This document shows positions 44,032 to 55,064 of a stretch of 64,000 nt of DNA, one piece after another. Made by a program: the position numbers and the translations under genes. Under the pieces are notes generated by a model. It was not told the DNA's origin and searched no databases. It saw only the letters and a list, made by a program, of their open reading frames with translations. Source of the DNA: Fulvia fulva (Eukaryota; Ascomycota; Dothideomycetes; Mycosphaerellales; Mycosphaerellaceae); contig NC_063013.1 in assembly GCF_020509005.1 (NCBI RefSeq), positions 2,232,001-2,296,000 on the forward strand. Reading direction: 5' to 3'. The stretch's first letter is position 1; each line of letters opens with the position of its first letter.

Positions 44032-44661
44032 ATGGGTAAGTTATCGGCCTCCTCGATTATGGCTGCAGCCAGAAATGGCTGAGAGACACGCGCTTACAAT
44101 CTGCTTCAGCACCAAAGATCGACCCCAACGAGGAGAAAATCATCCACCTCCGTGCCACCGGTGGTGAGGTGGGTGCTTCATCCGCGCTCGCTCCAAAGAT
44201 CGGTCCTCTTGGTCTCTCGCCCAAGAAGGTCGGTGAAGATATCGCCAAGGCAACTGGCGACTGGGTATGTCCGAAGAAGAAATCAGCCATTGAACTCGAG
44301 CGCAGTACTGACACCTCCACAGAAAGGTCTCCGTGTGACCGTCCGTCTCACCATCAAGAACCGTCAAGCCGCCGTCTCCGTCGTCCCCTCCGCTTCGTCG
44401 CTCGTCATCAAGGCCCTCAAGGAGCCACCGCGTGACCGCAAGAAGGAGAAGAACATCAAGCACACCAAGTCCATCCCACTTGAAGAGATCATCACGATCG
44501 CCCGCACGATGCGCCACAAGTCCATGGCCAAGGACCTCAAGGGTACCGTCAAGGAGATGCTCGGAACTGCTTTCTCGACCGGTTGCCAGGTCGATGGTCG
44601 CTCACCAAAGGCCGTCTCTGACGACATTGAGAGCGGCGAGATCGAGATTCCAGAGGAGTAA
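44032..44661 (+). CDS. RPL12: 60S ribosomal protein uL11 (L12)
   Basis: Exons are 44032-44035, 44110-44264 and 44323-44661 (165 residues, the same length as yeast Rpl12). Exon 1 is just ATGG: the start codon plus one base, which completes an Ala codon after the 74-nt intron. Family features: Pro-Lys-Ile-Asp-Pro-Asn-Glu at the start, [21 protein letters not shown], and a C-terminal rRNA-binding half with Asn-Ile-Lys-His. It sits at the GTPase-associated centre at the base of the P-stalk. Confidence 0.98.
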
Positions 44662-46014
44662 ATACACTCAATGTATTCTACACTTGGGCATTTTTGGGTT
44701 ACATTCCAAGTCAGCATGGCGGCGTTGAAGGCGCATAGAGGTTGTGGTTCAATCAACCATGACCCATGATCATGAAATAGCCAGCAGAAACGGCTTACGA
44801 CTGACCCAACTACTTTCCTTTCTTCTCACGGCAAGACCTTTTCCCTTCCTACCTTTGGCTCTACAGGCTCCACCCACCTTACCAACACTCTGGGCTCTAC
44901 CTTTACCACCTTGGTTTGGCCCTATTTTGGCGTAAGGGAGATTGACTCCCAAGCTTTCTTCGGATCGCTCACCTCTTACTCACCGTGCTGTCTGTATTGG
45001 TTGACAGAATGGTCCATCCGACGAGGTGACAACATGACATGTACCGGCAAGTGTCTGAATTGTAATAGCCTACAAGGCCGGCCGGCACTTGGAAGTAAGT
45101 GCGCTGTTGCTCTGTCTTGAAGATGGCCACATGCCTGGGAGCGCACCCGCCTATAGTGCTCCGCCACCAGTCTGTGCCAGTTACCTAGGACTGAGCTTTG
45201 GAGAGCGTCTTGGCATTAACGTGCTTGAGCTTTCGCACCGAAGCACATTTGCCCACGGCAACGACCTTACTCGGTTGCCATGTGAGAAGGCAGAAGAAGA
45301 TGTCGGAGCAGGCAACAGGTTATCACGTAGACCAGAATCACAATCTTCGTCAACGTATATGTACGACTATCTCGCTCTCTTCTCCACTTGTGCCTCGAAT
45401 GCCTGATTGCGCAGCAGCTCTTTGGACTACCACAGCCGGGCACAGCCGTCGCCAGGCTTTCCAGAAGCTTCTCAAACCGATTGCAGTCAGCGGCGACTCA
45501 TCGTTGCGTTGCAATGTCCTCGACGTGAAGCGCTGTGCAGCGCCATACTCTCCTCCATCGATTGCACATCTATTGCTGTCTGCTCTCCGCAACAGATACC
45601 ACCGCCACGCGACAAGGGTCCTTCGCGCTTGCCACAAACGGATATAGCTCCATGTACGTCATCCTCGTGGCTCTCACACACATTCGCGTGTAACAAGTTC
45701 TTGGGCGTTTACTTCGTCCTGGGCTTCAACGTCACGATAGACAAACGCTCTGACGCAGCGTATACAGAAGACTCTATCGTCCATTGCAAGCGAGTTGGGC
45801 AACCACGAGCGTCTGCTCATTCGGCAATAAGCGCTCGTACACCGAGCGCGTGACACAAAGAGTGAGAAGTCGCAATCATCAGTCCAGCAAACCTCACACC
45901 ACACGCACCTACGCACCGCGACTCCACTACGGAACCATCTATTGGCAGTACCTCGACGTAGGAGCTTACGCTCCACCAATACCCTTCTCTTCTTCACACA
46001 ACCTTGCAATCACT
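44662..46014. other. 1.35-kb intergenic region
   Basis: Holds the uL11 3' flank and the RING gene promoter; CT-rich tracts lie at 44811-44935 and 45981-46012. No gene seen. The short overlapping frames here have skewed composition. Confidence 0.5.
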
Positions 46015-47541
46015 ATGGATCGAACGCAATCACCGCAACAGCCACCGCAACAGCGGGAGTTGGTCTTCTGTCACCAGTGTGAGAACGAGTGGTATCGGGA
46101 TGAGCATGGAATCATCTGCCCTGAATGCCAAGGTGATTTCGTCGAGATCATCGAGGCGGACCACGACCCACGCCAGGACGATGAGATGCCGGAGTTGGAG
46201 CCCCAGTTCCCAGGCCACGACCACGAATGGTATGCACGAAACGCACCTGATCCTGACGAAGGCGATATAGATGACTTGCACTGGGAGGGGAACGCACCTG
46301 GTGGACCTCCTGGTGGCAGATTGACTGGAACGCTGACAAGGAATATTAGGCTTGGTGGTCCAGCTGGACAGCAGGGCGGACAGGCGGGCGGCGGTCTGAT
46401 GGGGATGTTGGGACCCATACTACAAGGAGCACTGGGTGGCGTGTTAAATCCGGCCCAGCACCAAGGTCAAGGTCATAATCATGGTTTTGGACAAGAGCGA
46501 GGGACACCAGGCGCGGAAGGTGATGGCGGCCAACAGCCACCAGAATCACCACCTGCCGACGAACAGCGCGGCAACGGAGGTACTTTCACACGCCACGCTC
46601 ACGGTCCTGGATACTCCTTCACGATCACTACTTCATCTGGCGGCAACCTGTTCCCGAGAGATGCAAACAATCCACAACCACACCAGCACCAGCCGGATAA
46701 TCTTGAGCGCCTCATGGCACAGATGTTTGCAAACATCGGCGCAGGTCCACGTATGCATGGTCAGGCTCCGGGTGGTGCGTTCATGGGTATGGGCATGGCC
46801 GGCGGTCCGGCTGGAGGTGGCATGGGAGGCGGACCGATGATGTTCGGCGACATCTTCCAGCTACTTGGCATGGCTCACGGCGGAGCTCATGGCGATGCTG
46901 TGTACAGTCAAGAAGCTTTGGATCGGGTCATAACACAGCTCATGGAGCAGCACCAATCCGGCAACGCCCCAGGCCCAGCTACGGCTGAAGCCATCGAAAA
47001 CCTACCCAAGAAGCAGATCTCGACCAAGGACTTGGATGAGCAAGGCGAAGCTAATTGCAGCATCTGCATGGATGCTGCGGAGATCGGAAGCACTGTCACG
47101 GAGCTACCCTGTCATCATTGGTTCCACTTCGACTGTATCAAGTCCTGGTTGACTGAGCACGACACTTGCCCACATTGTCGCCAGGGCATTATGCCCAAGG
47201 ACGAGAGTGCGAGATCGGACCGCCCCAGGCAGTCGAGCCAGGCTCCTCTGCATGATATGCACTCGCCCGACTATCAGAGAGCACCCAGCGTGCCAGGCGG
47301 CTACCCTTTCCCCCGACAGAACTCGAGCGGAGCGGAAGGTAGTAGCCGTGGAAGTGGTTCCCAGGAGAACCCCTTCCGCGTCTCGGAGTCACCAGAGCGT
47401 ACTCGTAGCGGCGACGCAGCAGGCGGTCTCTTCGGCAGAATGCGTCAAGCGTTCAATCCAGGCGGAAGTAACAACAATCCAAGCAATACCGACAGCGAAG
47501 GACGTGGCACACATGGAAGCAATCCAAGTTCCGGTAATTGA
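46015..47541 (+). CDS. RING-H2 E3 ubiquitin ligase (RNF115/126-like)
   Basis: Single exon, 508 residues from the Met at 46015; the upstream in-frame extension is low-quality. An N-terminal zinc ribbon (Cys-His-Gln-Cys at about 19-22, Cys-Pro-Glu-Cys at about 34-37) is followed by acidic, then Gly-rich, sequence. The RING-H2 finger lies at about 348-392: Cys-Ser-Ile-Cys, Pro-Cys-His-His-Trp-Phe-His, Asp-Cys-Ile-Lys-x-Trp-Leu, Cys-Pro-His-Cys. A Ser/Pro-rich tail follows. The order (zinc ribbon, then C-terminal RING) matches RNF115/RNF126 and plant RZF proteins, which ubiquitinate mislocalised or trafficking clients. The substrate here is unknown. Confidence 0.93.
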   Translation: MDRTQSPQQPPQQRELVFCHQCENEWYRDEHGIICPECQGDFVEIIEADHDPRQDDEMPELEPQFPGHDHEWYARNAPDPDEGDIDDLHWEGNAPGGPPGGRLTGTLTRNIRLGGPAGQQGGQAGGGLMGMLGPILQGALGGVLNPAQHQGQGHNHGFGQERGTPGAEGDGGQQPPESPPADEQRGNGGTFTRHAHGPGYSFTITTSSGGNLFPRDANNPQPHQHQPDNLERLMAQMFANIGAGPRMHGQAPGGAFMGMGMAGGPAGGGMGGGPMMFGDIFQLLGMAHGGAHGDAVYSQEALDRVITQLMEQHQSGNAPGPATAEAIENLPKKQISTKDLDEQGEANCSICMDAAEIGSTVTELPCHHWFHFDCIKSWLTEHDTCPHCRQGIMPKDESARSDRPRQSSQAPLHDMHSPDYQRAPSVPGGYPFPRQNSSGAEGSSRGSGSQENPFRVSESPERTRSGDAAGGLFGRMRQAFNPGGSNNNPSNTDSEGRGTHGSNPSSGN

Positions 47542-49226
47542 TCATCGCCGTCACTCATACGGCGCAGCATGGCAAGGCGTTAAGGGATTTGAGAACGGTG
47601 ACATAGCCGTTTGCATAACATGAAGCGTTGACTTTTTGTATCATAGATGATTTCCACGAAGCGGTCGATGATGACGAAAGGGACGAAAGACGGAGGGTCC
47701 GAGTGTACCGCAGGCTTTCGGCGGTCAGGCATGGGAAGCTGTCGAGGAGGTCTGGACACCAGGATAGATCAGGCTGTTCTCCCGGCCATTGAGTAGAGGG
47801 CTTCACGATGAATCTACATACCCTGGGATGAAGGCTCACTATACTTGTATATTCTCCATGCCCTTCACGTCCACCGGCTTTGCAGTATTTGGCCGGTGTA
47901 TGCTGTATGCTCAGCTCGAGTTGTCGCAAACAGCACGCTATCGGTGGCACGTCTCCCGCCCGAAGTGTACAGCAGCTGTCATCTGCGTGCACAGTACTAC
48001 CGAAAGCACACTTGTTCGACCACGAGTGCCACTGTCTGCACACAATGGCGTTGTACTGTCCTATGTCAAGGTCGCCCCGTGGTCAACAACCGCGCTTGTG
48101 CACTCCCGCACAAAACCAAGAGTCGTTGGATAGGATGACACTCACGCTGCCGTCTCTGCTCCGGACCATGGATGATCACAGTGCAGACGTGAGAAGGTGT
48201 ACCTCAATGGATGCTCGAGACCCATGCTATGGTCGGATCATCCCGTATCACCCCTGTCGAAGGGCTTTCCATTCTGTCGGGCTCAATCAAAAGGCTTTCT
48301 CCTCCTGCACTTGCCTGTAACACTTTACTGACCTCGCCTACACATGCGCCTTCTCATATCGATGATGGCAAGGTCCACTGCTGTACGGATCCAGCACGAC
48401 AGCATGCCACACTATGTTTCAGTGACATACACGTTCGGACACTCGATAATTCCTCCGGACGGGTCTGATAATTTGATTGCTCTGGATTCAATTGAGGAAC
48501 GCCATCTTCATCTCCTCCAACCAAGCTGGGCCAGCGAACAACACATAACCGGCTAGCTACATATCACCACCAGCGAGCACGCTTCTTCGAGCACAACATG
48601 ACAACTCATGGCCACGCCGCGGGGCCGCCGAGGTGCAAAAAGATAGCGGTCAATCTGATCATGCGTCCACAGGCACGCGGCAGGTCCAGCACGTTATCTC
48701 GCCTGGCACAGCGGTGCTCTGAATACTCTTTGGATGTAGAAGTGAAGACCGGTCGTGGATGCTTATTGGCGACGCCGACTGTGATGCTACTGAGACAAGC
48801 CTTCTGCACGGCTCGTGTGGCATCTCGTGTGCACGTTTGTTTGCTATCGTGGTTGTCGATCAGGCACGTACATCCTGGATACGCTGTGGACTGAATGGGA
48901 CGCTAGATATTGAGATGGGTTGTGTATAAGAAGGTGGGAAGAACAATGTTGGCCTGTTGGATGTTCCTCTGCTTTGCTTTGCATTCACTTCACCATACTT
49001 TCACTTTGACTTCGGCTAGTGTGACAGCAATAGTGCTGGCCTTGCTTGCTGCTGCCGACAACTTTCACTTTAAGCATTCGAAGGATTATAAAACACCATC
49101 TCACAACGATCTCGAAGCCTCACCAACAGACAACACACCAATCACCTTTGACCACAACAACGCCACCGAGCTGCACTCACACCTTGCGCTGACGCATCAT
49201 TGACTGATACCAGTAAAACCATCACG
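47542..49226. other. 1.7-kb intergenic region
   Basis: Holds the RING gene 3' flank and the promoter of the metalloprotease gene, with a good TATA box near its end. No convincing gene within. Confidence 0.5.
49087..49093 (+). promoter_or_regulatory. TATA box of the metalloprotease gene
   Basis: TATAAAA 134-140 nt upstream of the ATG, followed by a CA-rich leader. A clear TATA suits a strongly regulated secreted protease. Confidence 0.6.
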
Positions 49227-50118
49227 ATGAAGCTCCTTGCCTTTCTCGCCACTGCTAGTCTGGCCGCAGCAGCAGAACTTACTCGTTGCGGCACAGTTGA
49301 TCCAGACGACAACGTGAAGATGCAGCTCAATGAAGCATACTTCAGCCGCCCGTCGACCATTGGCAATAGCAAGTTCGCCATCAAAAACGTCTCCAGAGAA
49401 ATCGACACTTACGTTCACGTTGTGACTTCCAAGGCCAAACGCAACAAGTACACCAAGGACATGGTCCAGGAGCAGGTAAATGGACGAACCTCATCCCTCC
49501 TGCGCAAGCACTGACAGTACTTATTAGATGGAGGTCATGAGCTCCGCCTACAAACCCTTCGGCGTCACTTTCAACACAGTCTCCATCAACTTCACCGTCA
49601 ATGAGGACTGGGCCGCCGCCGACATGAACAGCACAGACGAATACAAAATGAAATCCACCCTCCGCCAAGGTTCCTACTCCGACCTGAATCTGTACTTCAC
49701 CTCCGGTCTTCCTGGAGGTCTCTTGGGATTCTGCTACTTCCCTCTTACTGAACCAACCACCGAGGACCTCATCCTCGACGGCTGCATCTGCCTCGCCGAC
49801 AGCCTTCCAAACGGCACCGCCACTCACTACGATCTTGGCTACACCGCCGTCCACGAGGTAGGCCACTGGTTCGGTCTTTTCCACGTCTTCCAAGGGTCGT
49901 CGTGCTCAGGCAGCGGCGATTACGTGCATGACACGCCACTGCAGCTGATCCCTACCAACGGATGCCCGAAGGCACAGGATACTTGTCCCGGCAAGGCGGG
50001 AAATGACTCGATCCATAATTACATGGACTACAGCTACGACAAGTGTATGACAGAGTTCTCGGCGGGACAGGTTGAGAGGGCTACTGCTATTTATGATCAG
50101 CAGAGGGCTGGTAAATAG
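49227..50118 (+). CDS. secreted M43-type zinc metalloprotease
   Basis: Exons are 49227-49475 and 49528-50118 (279 residues); the intron is 52 nt. The signal peptide is MKLLAFLATASLAAA, followed by a short pro-like region. The metzincin site His-Glu-Val-Gly-His-Trp-Phe-Gly-Leu-Phe-His is near residue 192 (three zinc His and the catalytic Glu). The downstream Asn-Tyr-Met-Asp-Tyr gives the Met-turn. Paired Cys suit extracellular life. This fits the MEP1/pappalysin-like M43B proteases that fungi secrete. A role in nutrition or in host-protein cleavage is possible; nothing here decides. Confidence 0.94.
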
Positions 50119-50593
50119 CTATGGAAAGGCGAGACACTCGAGTGGGTATGGCATCTTGAACGGAGTTGGGATCGTATAGGTTGCGTGGGATTATCTTGGC
50201 TTGTTTGTTATGGGCTGAGACCAAGAGGAGATTGCGGCTCTTGACTGTTCTTTTCAGGCTTCCTTTACAGAGGACTATTCTTCTTGGGTGGGAAATGAAT
50301 CGGGCGGCTGGTTGCACACTCTATAAGCAAGACAGATACCACGGATGATATGATACGACAGTAGCATTAGCGAGACAGCATATGAAGAATGGAATCACTA
50401 CTCATCCAACTTTCTGTGTTCAATTCCGGGACTACGACCTGAGCTGCTTCATGGGTATCTCGTGGTTCCATCAGAGCAAAGCATAGCTGTTGATCCGACA
50501 AACTTGGAAGGTGCCGTGTACCCTCGCCTCTGGCCTCTATAGCCCTCATCTTTGTCATGATCTCCTGTCACCAGGCTTTCACCCTAGCCTCGA
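50119..50593. other. 475-bp convergent intergenic region
   Basis: Lies between the stop codons of the metalloprotease and the Rad5-like gene. It holds 3' flanks only; no repeat or RNA gene seen. Confidence 0.5.
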
Positions 50594-53500
50594 TCACTTG
50601 AAGAGATCCTTGAGCTCCTCCATTCGCATCTTGACCTCTTCAGCCTTGCTCCGCTTCCGCTCCATCGAGAGCTTCGCCAAATCTTCCTTCTTCTTCTGCA
50701 TTGTGAGGATGCCTTCCTCCACAGACCCCTTCATGATATAGTGTTTGATCACAACATCTCTCTTCTGGCCGATGCGATGGATGCGATCCACGGCCTGGTG
50801 TTCGACACCTGGGTTGAATTGCGGCTCCATAACGTAGGCCTTGTTGGCGGCAGTAAAATTGAGGCCTTGTCCGCCAGCCTTGATTGAGACAAGCATGACT
50901 CGGACGTGCTCGACAGTGTTGAAGATGGTGAGTGATTCAGAACGCTGCTTGACTGACATCTTGCCGTCGATACGCACGAAGCCGATGTTGTTCTGCACGA
51001 GTGCGAACTCGATGAGGTCGAGGTACTGAGTCCAGCCACTGAAGACGACTGAGCGGACAGGTGGCTCTCCCTTTGGCAGTTGCGAGGTCTCAATCTCGGA
51101 CTGCCTCAGGTCTTCGAGCAGCGCCTTGACCTTGGTGTGAGGTCCGCTGTACGTGTTCTCGTCCCACTTCGCAATTCCGGCTCGACCTGGAGCATCCTTG
51201 CGCTCATCGCTGAATCGTGCCAGGATCGAGCGACGCAGGGGGAAGAAGCCATACTGAACATAGTTGGTGCAGTGTGGACAAACGTGATGCTGGTCGACCG
51301 ACATGTTTTCCTGCACTTCCTTCTGGTGCTTGCTTGTGCACTTCGTGCAGATGAAGTGGTAGCACGCCGTGAGGTGACCGAACAGATTGGGCTTGCCGTC
51401 GAAGGTATCCGCGCTTCCGACATTCGAATCTGCGTCGTCGTCACTAGAGTCATCGAGTTCATCCTGAGCCTGCCCATCAAGGGGAAGCAGGTGATCCGCA
51501 CATGACTGGCAAACTGCCATTGTGCCATCGTGTAACATCTTGAAGTACTCGTAAGCTTGCTTCTCTGTGACGAAGTCGGTCTCGGACTCAAAATCGGGCT
51601 CGTCGCCGATGTCAAGCACGATGGCGTTGTCGGGATCGTCGCCGTCGATATCCTTCATGTCATCTTCAGTAAGCATCTCACGCCCGTGGGCGCAGATAGC
51701 ACGTAGACGACCGAGTGACTTGAGAATGTGTGCGTAGGACTTGCCCTGCAACTTGTTGCCGCCACCGCTAAGTGTGTGGAACTGCGTGCGAGTCTTTGCA
51801 GCAAACTTGCGGTAAAGCAGAGCTTCGGCCTTAGAGAATTCGAAGCGTTCACGCACTTGTGCACGCTCGGGCAGACCGACGGTGTTCTTGAGTCGACGAA
51901 GCGTAATGCTGCCTGAAAGCAATTGCAGCTTGTTGATGACCTCGACGTCGCCGTTCTTGAAAGGTGCCATAATGTATTGGTGCCATGTTGTCAAGTTGTC
52001 GAATGGCTTAAGACGCAGGAACTTGATGAGAGCACCCAGATCGTTAAGCGTGTTCTGCACTGGCGTACCGGTGACTGCCCAGCGCCGCTCAGCCTCGAGC
52101 TCACAACATCCCTTGAAGATCTTGGTCGCTGAGTTGCGGATGGAATGCGCTTCGTCGAGAACGATGCGGAACCATTTCATGGATCGCAGAGCAGTATACT
52201 TCGTGCTGGCGCCGCCGCTGTTGCTGAACTCGGATGCGGCAGTGTTATAAGTCGTGAGCACAATATCGTACTTTGCAAGCTGTTCGGTATCCTGCATCCT
52301 GGAATCGCCGTGATAGGTGTAGTGTCGCATCTTTCCATCGACGGTATGCTGTCTCATCTGTTCTTGCCAGTTGGACAGCACTGACTTCGGGCAGATGATG
52401 AGCGTTCCCTTGCTGTTGCATTCGAGGTACTCCGAATCAGGAGGATCCTCGCGCCGAAAGCGTCTCGCGGCCTCGCGTGTCTCTGCAATTAATGCAAGTA
52501 TGCTCAGAGTCTTACCAAGGCCCATGACATCGGCAAGGATGCCTCCTTGGATTGGTTCAGGCTGCTCGAACACTTCGGTATCAGTGATGATGTGGTACCA
52601 CGAGGGCCTGCCGTTATCCTTGCTTCGATATTTCCATAGCGAATGGCTTGGACTGTCGTCAGTGTAGCCATCGCGCTCGCGATCCATCATGAAGTGCAGC
52701 GCTTGCTTCTGATGCGCCATCAGCGGACTCTTGATAATGGTGCCATCCACTTCCATCTCAGGCAGATCTTCAGCTTTCGCCAGGCCATCGAACATGCTGC
52801 TCGCCTCCCGGCGCATTTCCTCAATAGTACGCCCTACGGCCTGAATCGAGGGCTGCGGCCTAGGTCCAAGAATCGTACCAGGCTGCTTTGAGAAGGAGAC
52901 AGGCTTCTTGTCGTGTGGGTTGACGATTGGCTTTCCGACGTTGGTTACAGGCGAACTCAGGTACAGTTGCTTCTGCGAGAGGAATTGGCCAATGCGATCT
53001 GACATCCGACGACGGCCGAACAGTGTGACATCCACCTTGATGTTCTGCGATACCCTTTTCCCACAGTAATCACCTTGCCTCTTCGGCCGCGCTGGCAGGA
53101 ACATCTTCATTCTGATATTGTTTATCTTCGAGCCGTCCGCGAGCGGACACAATGCCGACGCTACCCTAGGATCCAGGTGAGCAAATTTCGCCGCGGTACG
53201 GTCTATCAACTCCATGACGGTATTTGACGCTGGTTTCCGGACGAACTGAATTCCCATGGCTGGCCAATGGTCTTTGCCTACAGCCTTCGCAGCACCACCT
53301 GCCGACGTGTACGGGATCATATACACGTTGCAGCTGACATGAAGGATACCAAGACAGACTTCATCGTCGCCAGAGTCCTTGATGAATTGAACTTCATCGT
53401 CGTTGCTCTGAGGCGGCTGCAGATCATCATCATTGGTCAGATCAATGGTGTCACCAGCATCATTAGCGAATTGCTTTCGTTCTTCTTTGAGGTGGCTGGA

Positions 53501-53911
53501 CAGCATGCCTCCGCTGCCACTGTGCACCGATTGACCCTTGGCTTTCTTGCGTTGATCATCTGTAATACCTTCAATGACCTGAGCTTTGCGCTTCCGCGCT
53601 GGTGCGTCGTCTCGCTCGTGGGTATTGTGGAGGTTCTCGATCATGCTGCTGATGCCGAAGTTGATGTCGTCGCTTTCATCTTTGGCGGTGGTCGAGGCAT
53701 TGCTGTCCGGTTGAGTGGCGCCGCGACTTCCGCCATCACTGCTGCCTGCTACTTTTGGATTGAGAAGCGTTTTCGGATCGTAGGTCATGGGTTGTGGGGG
53801 CGCATTGTTTGGCGTCGATGCCGCTGGCATCCGGATTAGAGAGGTCTCAGTATCAAGTGGCGGAATCGACGTGTCGACGTGGTTGGTGTAGTTCAGCGTG
53901 AGTGGATCCAT
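50594..53911 (-). CDS. Rad5/HLTF-like HIRAN-SNF2-RING ATPase
   Basis: Single exon, 1105 residues. The frame is open to 54133, but a TATA box at 54112-54118 lies downstream of that Met and a GT repeat interrupts, so 53911 is the start. Order: disordered N-terminus; HIRAN-like region at about 183-330; Walker A Met-Gly-Leu-Gly-Lys-Thr at about 460; Asp-Glu-Ala-His at about 585; RING finger at about 800-880 (Cys-x2-Cys ... Cys-Pro-His-Cys); helicase C with Phe-Ser-Gly-Trp at about 957 and Asp-Arg-Ile-His-Arg-Ile-Gly-Gln near 1045. The RING embedded between helicase halves marks the Rad5/HLTF group, which remodels stalled forks and polyubiquitinates PCNA. Orthology to Rad5 itself is not proven. 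Confidence 0.93.
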   Translation of the reverse strand: MDPLTLNYTNHVDTSIPPLDTETSLIRMPAASTPNNAPPQPMTYDPKTLLNPKVAGSSDGGSRGATQPDSNASTTAKDESDDINFGISSMIENLHNTHERDDAPARKRKAQVIEGITDDQRKKAKGQSVHSGSGGMLSSHLKEERKQFANDAGDTIDLTNDDDLQPPQSNDDEVQFIKDSGDDEVCLGILHVSCNVYMIPYTSAGGAAKAVGKDHWPAMGIQFVRKPASNTVMELIDRTAAKFAHLDPRVASALCPLADGSKINNIRMKMFLPARPKRQGDYCGKRVSQNIKVDVTLFGRRRMSDRIGQFLSQKQLYLSSPVTNVGKPIVNPHDKKPVSFSKQPGTILGPRPQPSIQAVGRTIEEMRREASSMFDGLAKAEDLPEMEVDGTIIKSPLMAHQKQALHFMMDRERDGYTDDSPSHSLWKYRSKDNGRPSWYHIITDTEVFEQPEPIQGGILADVMGLGKTLSILALIAETREAARRFRREDPPDSEYLECNSKGTLIICPKSVLSNWQEQMRQHTVDGKMRHYTYHGDSRMQDTEQLAKYDIVLTTYNTAASEFSNSGGASTKYTALRSMKWFRIVLDEAHSIRNSATKIFKGCCELEAERRWAVTGTPVQNTLNDLGALIKFLRLKPFDNLTTWHQYIMAPFKNGDVEVINKLQLLSGSITLRRLKNTVGLPERAQVRERFEFSKAEALLYRKFAAKTRTQFHTLSGGGNKLQGKSYAHILKSLGRLRAICAHGREMLTEDDMKDIDGDDPDNAIVLDIGDEPDFESETDFVTEKQAYEYFKMLHDGTMAVCQSCADHLLPLDGQAQDELDDSSDDDADSNVGSADTFDGKPNLFGHLTACYHFICTKCTSKHQKEVQENMSVDQHHVCPHCTNYVQYGFFPLRRSILARFSDERKDAPGRAGIAKWDENTYSGPHTKVKALLEDLRQSEIETSQLPKGEPPVRSVVFSGWTQYLDLIEFALVQNNIGFVRIDGKMSVKQRSESLTIFNTVEHVRVMLVSIKAGGQGLNFTAANKAYVMEPQFNPGVEHQAVDRIHRIGQKRDVVIKHYIMKGSVEEGILTMQKKKEDLAKLSMERKRSKAEEVKMRMEELKDLFK

Positions 53912-54045
53912 TCTGGAGACGGCTGTGACGCATATGGGCAGCGGATGGTATGCCTCAATGTACACAATGGACGGTTGAGATGCTGAGGGACAATGCGTGA
54001 TGTGAGGGTGTGGTGGAAAGTAGTTGCAAGTGGTGGTGGTGGTCG

Positions 54046-54067
54046 GTGTGTGTGTGTGTGTGTGTGT
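54046..54067. repeat. GT dinucleotide repeat
   Basis: Eleven TG units in the leader of the Rad5-like gene. Confidence 0.9.
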
Positions 54068-54111
54068 ATTCGTGATTGAAGAAGAGCTCTGTGTTGCGGT
54101 CGAAGTTCGAC

Positions 54112-54118
54112 TTTTATA
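54112..54118 (-). promoter_or_regulatory. TATA box of the Rad5-like gene
   Basis: TATAAAA on the minus strand, about 200 nt upstream of the chosen ATG at 53911. It rules out the longer frame start. Confidence 0.6.
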
Positions 54119-54531
54119 GCTGGGGGAGTCCACTTGCCAGCGATGTGCGCATGTGATGCGGAGGATGATTGAAGCTCAAGTGAAGCGAATGAAAACGAAA
54201 GCGGAACGCACCATTATTCTGTGTCCTTCTATTGGCCATTGCCTTCCCTTTTGCGAAAGCCTTTGGATTCAACAGCTGGGCAGGATTCATCGCTTGTCGT
54301 GTATCGATGTTGAAGCCTGCCTTGAGATGATCAGGTCGATGTAATGGCGTGTGGCGAGATGGCTTGAAGCCTCAGCAGGTCGAGTCTGGATGAAAAGAAG
54401 ACAGTCTCCAGGGTGGTCGCATTGAATCACTTCCCCTGCAACTCCCAAACGCCAAAGCAGTATGAAACTGAAATTCGTACCTCCTAGATGGACTCGAAGA
54501 CGGAAGAAGTGGAAGTCATCACGAACGCATA

Positions 54532-54539
54532 CATGTAGC
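54532..54539. promoter_or_regulatory. TACATGTA palindrome
   Basis: In reverse it reads CTACATGTAT, the same extended form as the copies before MTC6 and SulP. About 620 bp upstream of the Rad5-like start. Confidence 0.4.
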
Positions 54540-54602
54540 GTGGCGTGGCGTTGGGTGCAGCCACTAGCGCGATCTGGCGAAAGCATACATAGACTATTAT
54601 AG

Positions 54603-54610
54603 TACATGTA
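54603..54610. promoter_or_regulatory. TACATGTA palindrome
   Basis: Second copy in this intergenic region, 71 bp from the previous one. Confidence 0.4.
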
Positions 54611-54831
54611 TCCCGGGGGGTTCAAGCCTTCAAGGTTCTCTTTGGACAAATCTTCTTTTCTGATCATAGCAACATCAAGGTCGGTATGAGTGTACGGATT
54701 GCCCAGCAGGACCGCTGTACCTGGCGACGATGATCACTTCGAATGCCCTTGCTGTGTATCTACAGCATCGCAAAAGCCGCTTGATCACGCCCACGCGTCT
54801 TCTCTCAACTCAAAGACACCACTACTGTACT

Positions 54832-54839
54832 TACATGTA
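54832..54839. promoter_or_regulatory. TACATGTA palindrome
   Basis: Third copy in the region, 226 bp past the 3' end of the GFA gene. Confidence 0.4.
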
Positions 54840-55064
54840 TGCAGGAGCGACAGCATCATCATTTCATGACTGCTCGACAACGACACAAGATAAGTAGAAA
54901 GCAGCTACATACTGCGATGCAATGCAATACGGAACGGGATGATGACATCTTCCTCGTGGCCGATCACGACACACCATCAAGGTACTGATAAAGATCGAGC
55001 TTATCATATAAGACGAACTTGCTTCATTCTCGACTACATCTTCTGCTTCTTCGCCGGAAGTCCT

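Larger units (their letters stand above)
53912..55064. other. 1.15-kb intergenic region
   Basis: Holds the promoter of the Rad5-like gene, with a TATA box and GT repeat near its start, and three TACATGTA sites, then the 3' flank of the GFA gene. No gene seen. Confidence 0.5.

Noticed and set aside
53912..54133. N-terminal extension of the Rad5-like protein
   Set aside because: A TATA box and a GT repeat lie inside it, so it is promoter and leader.
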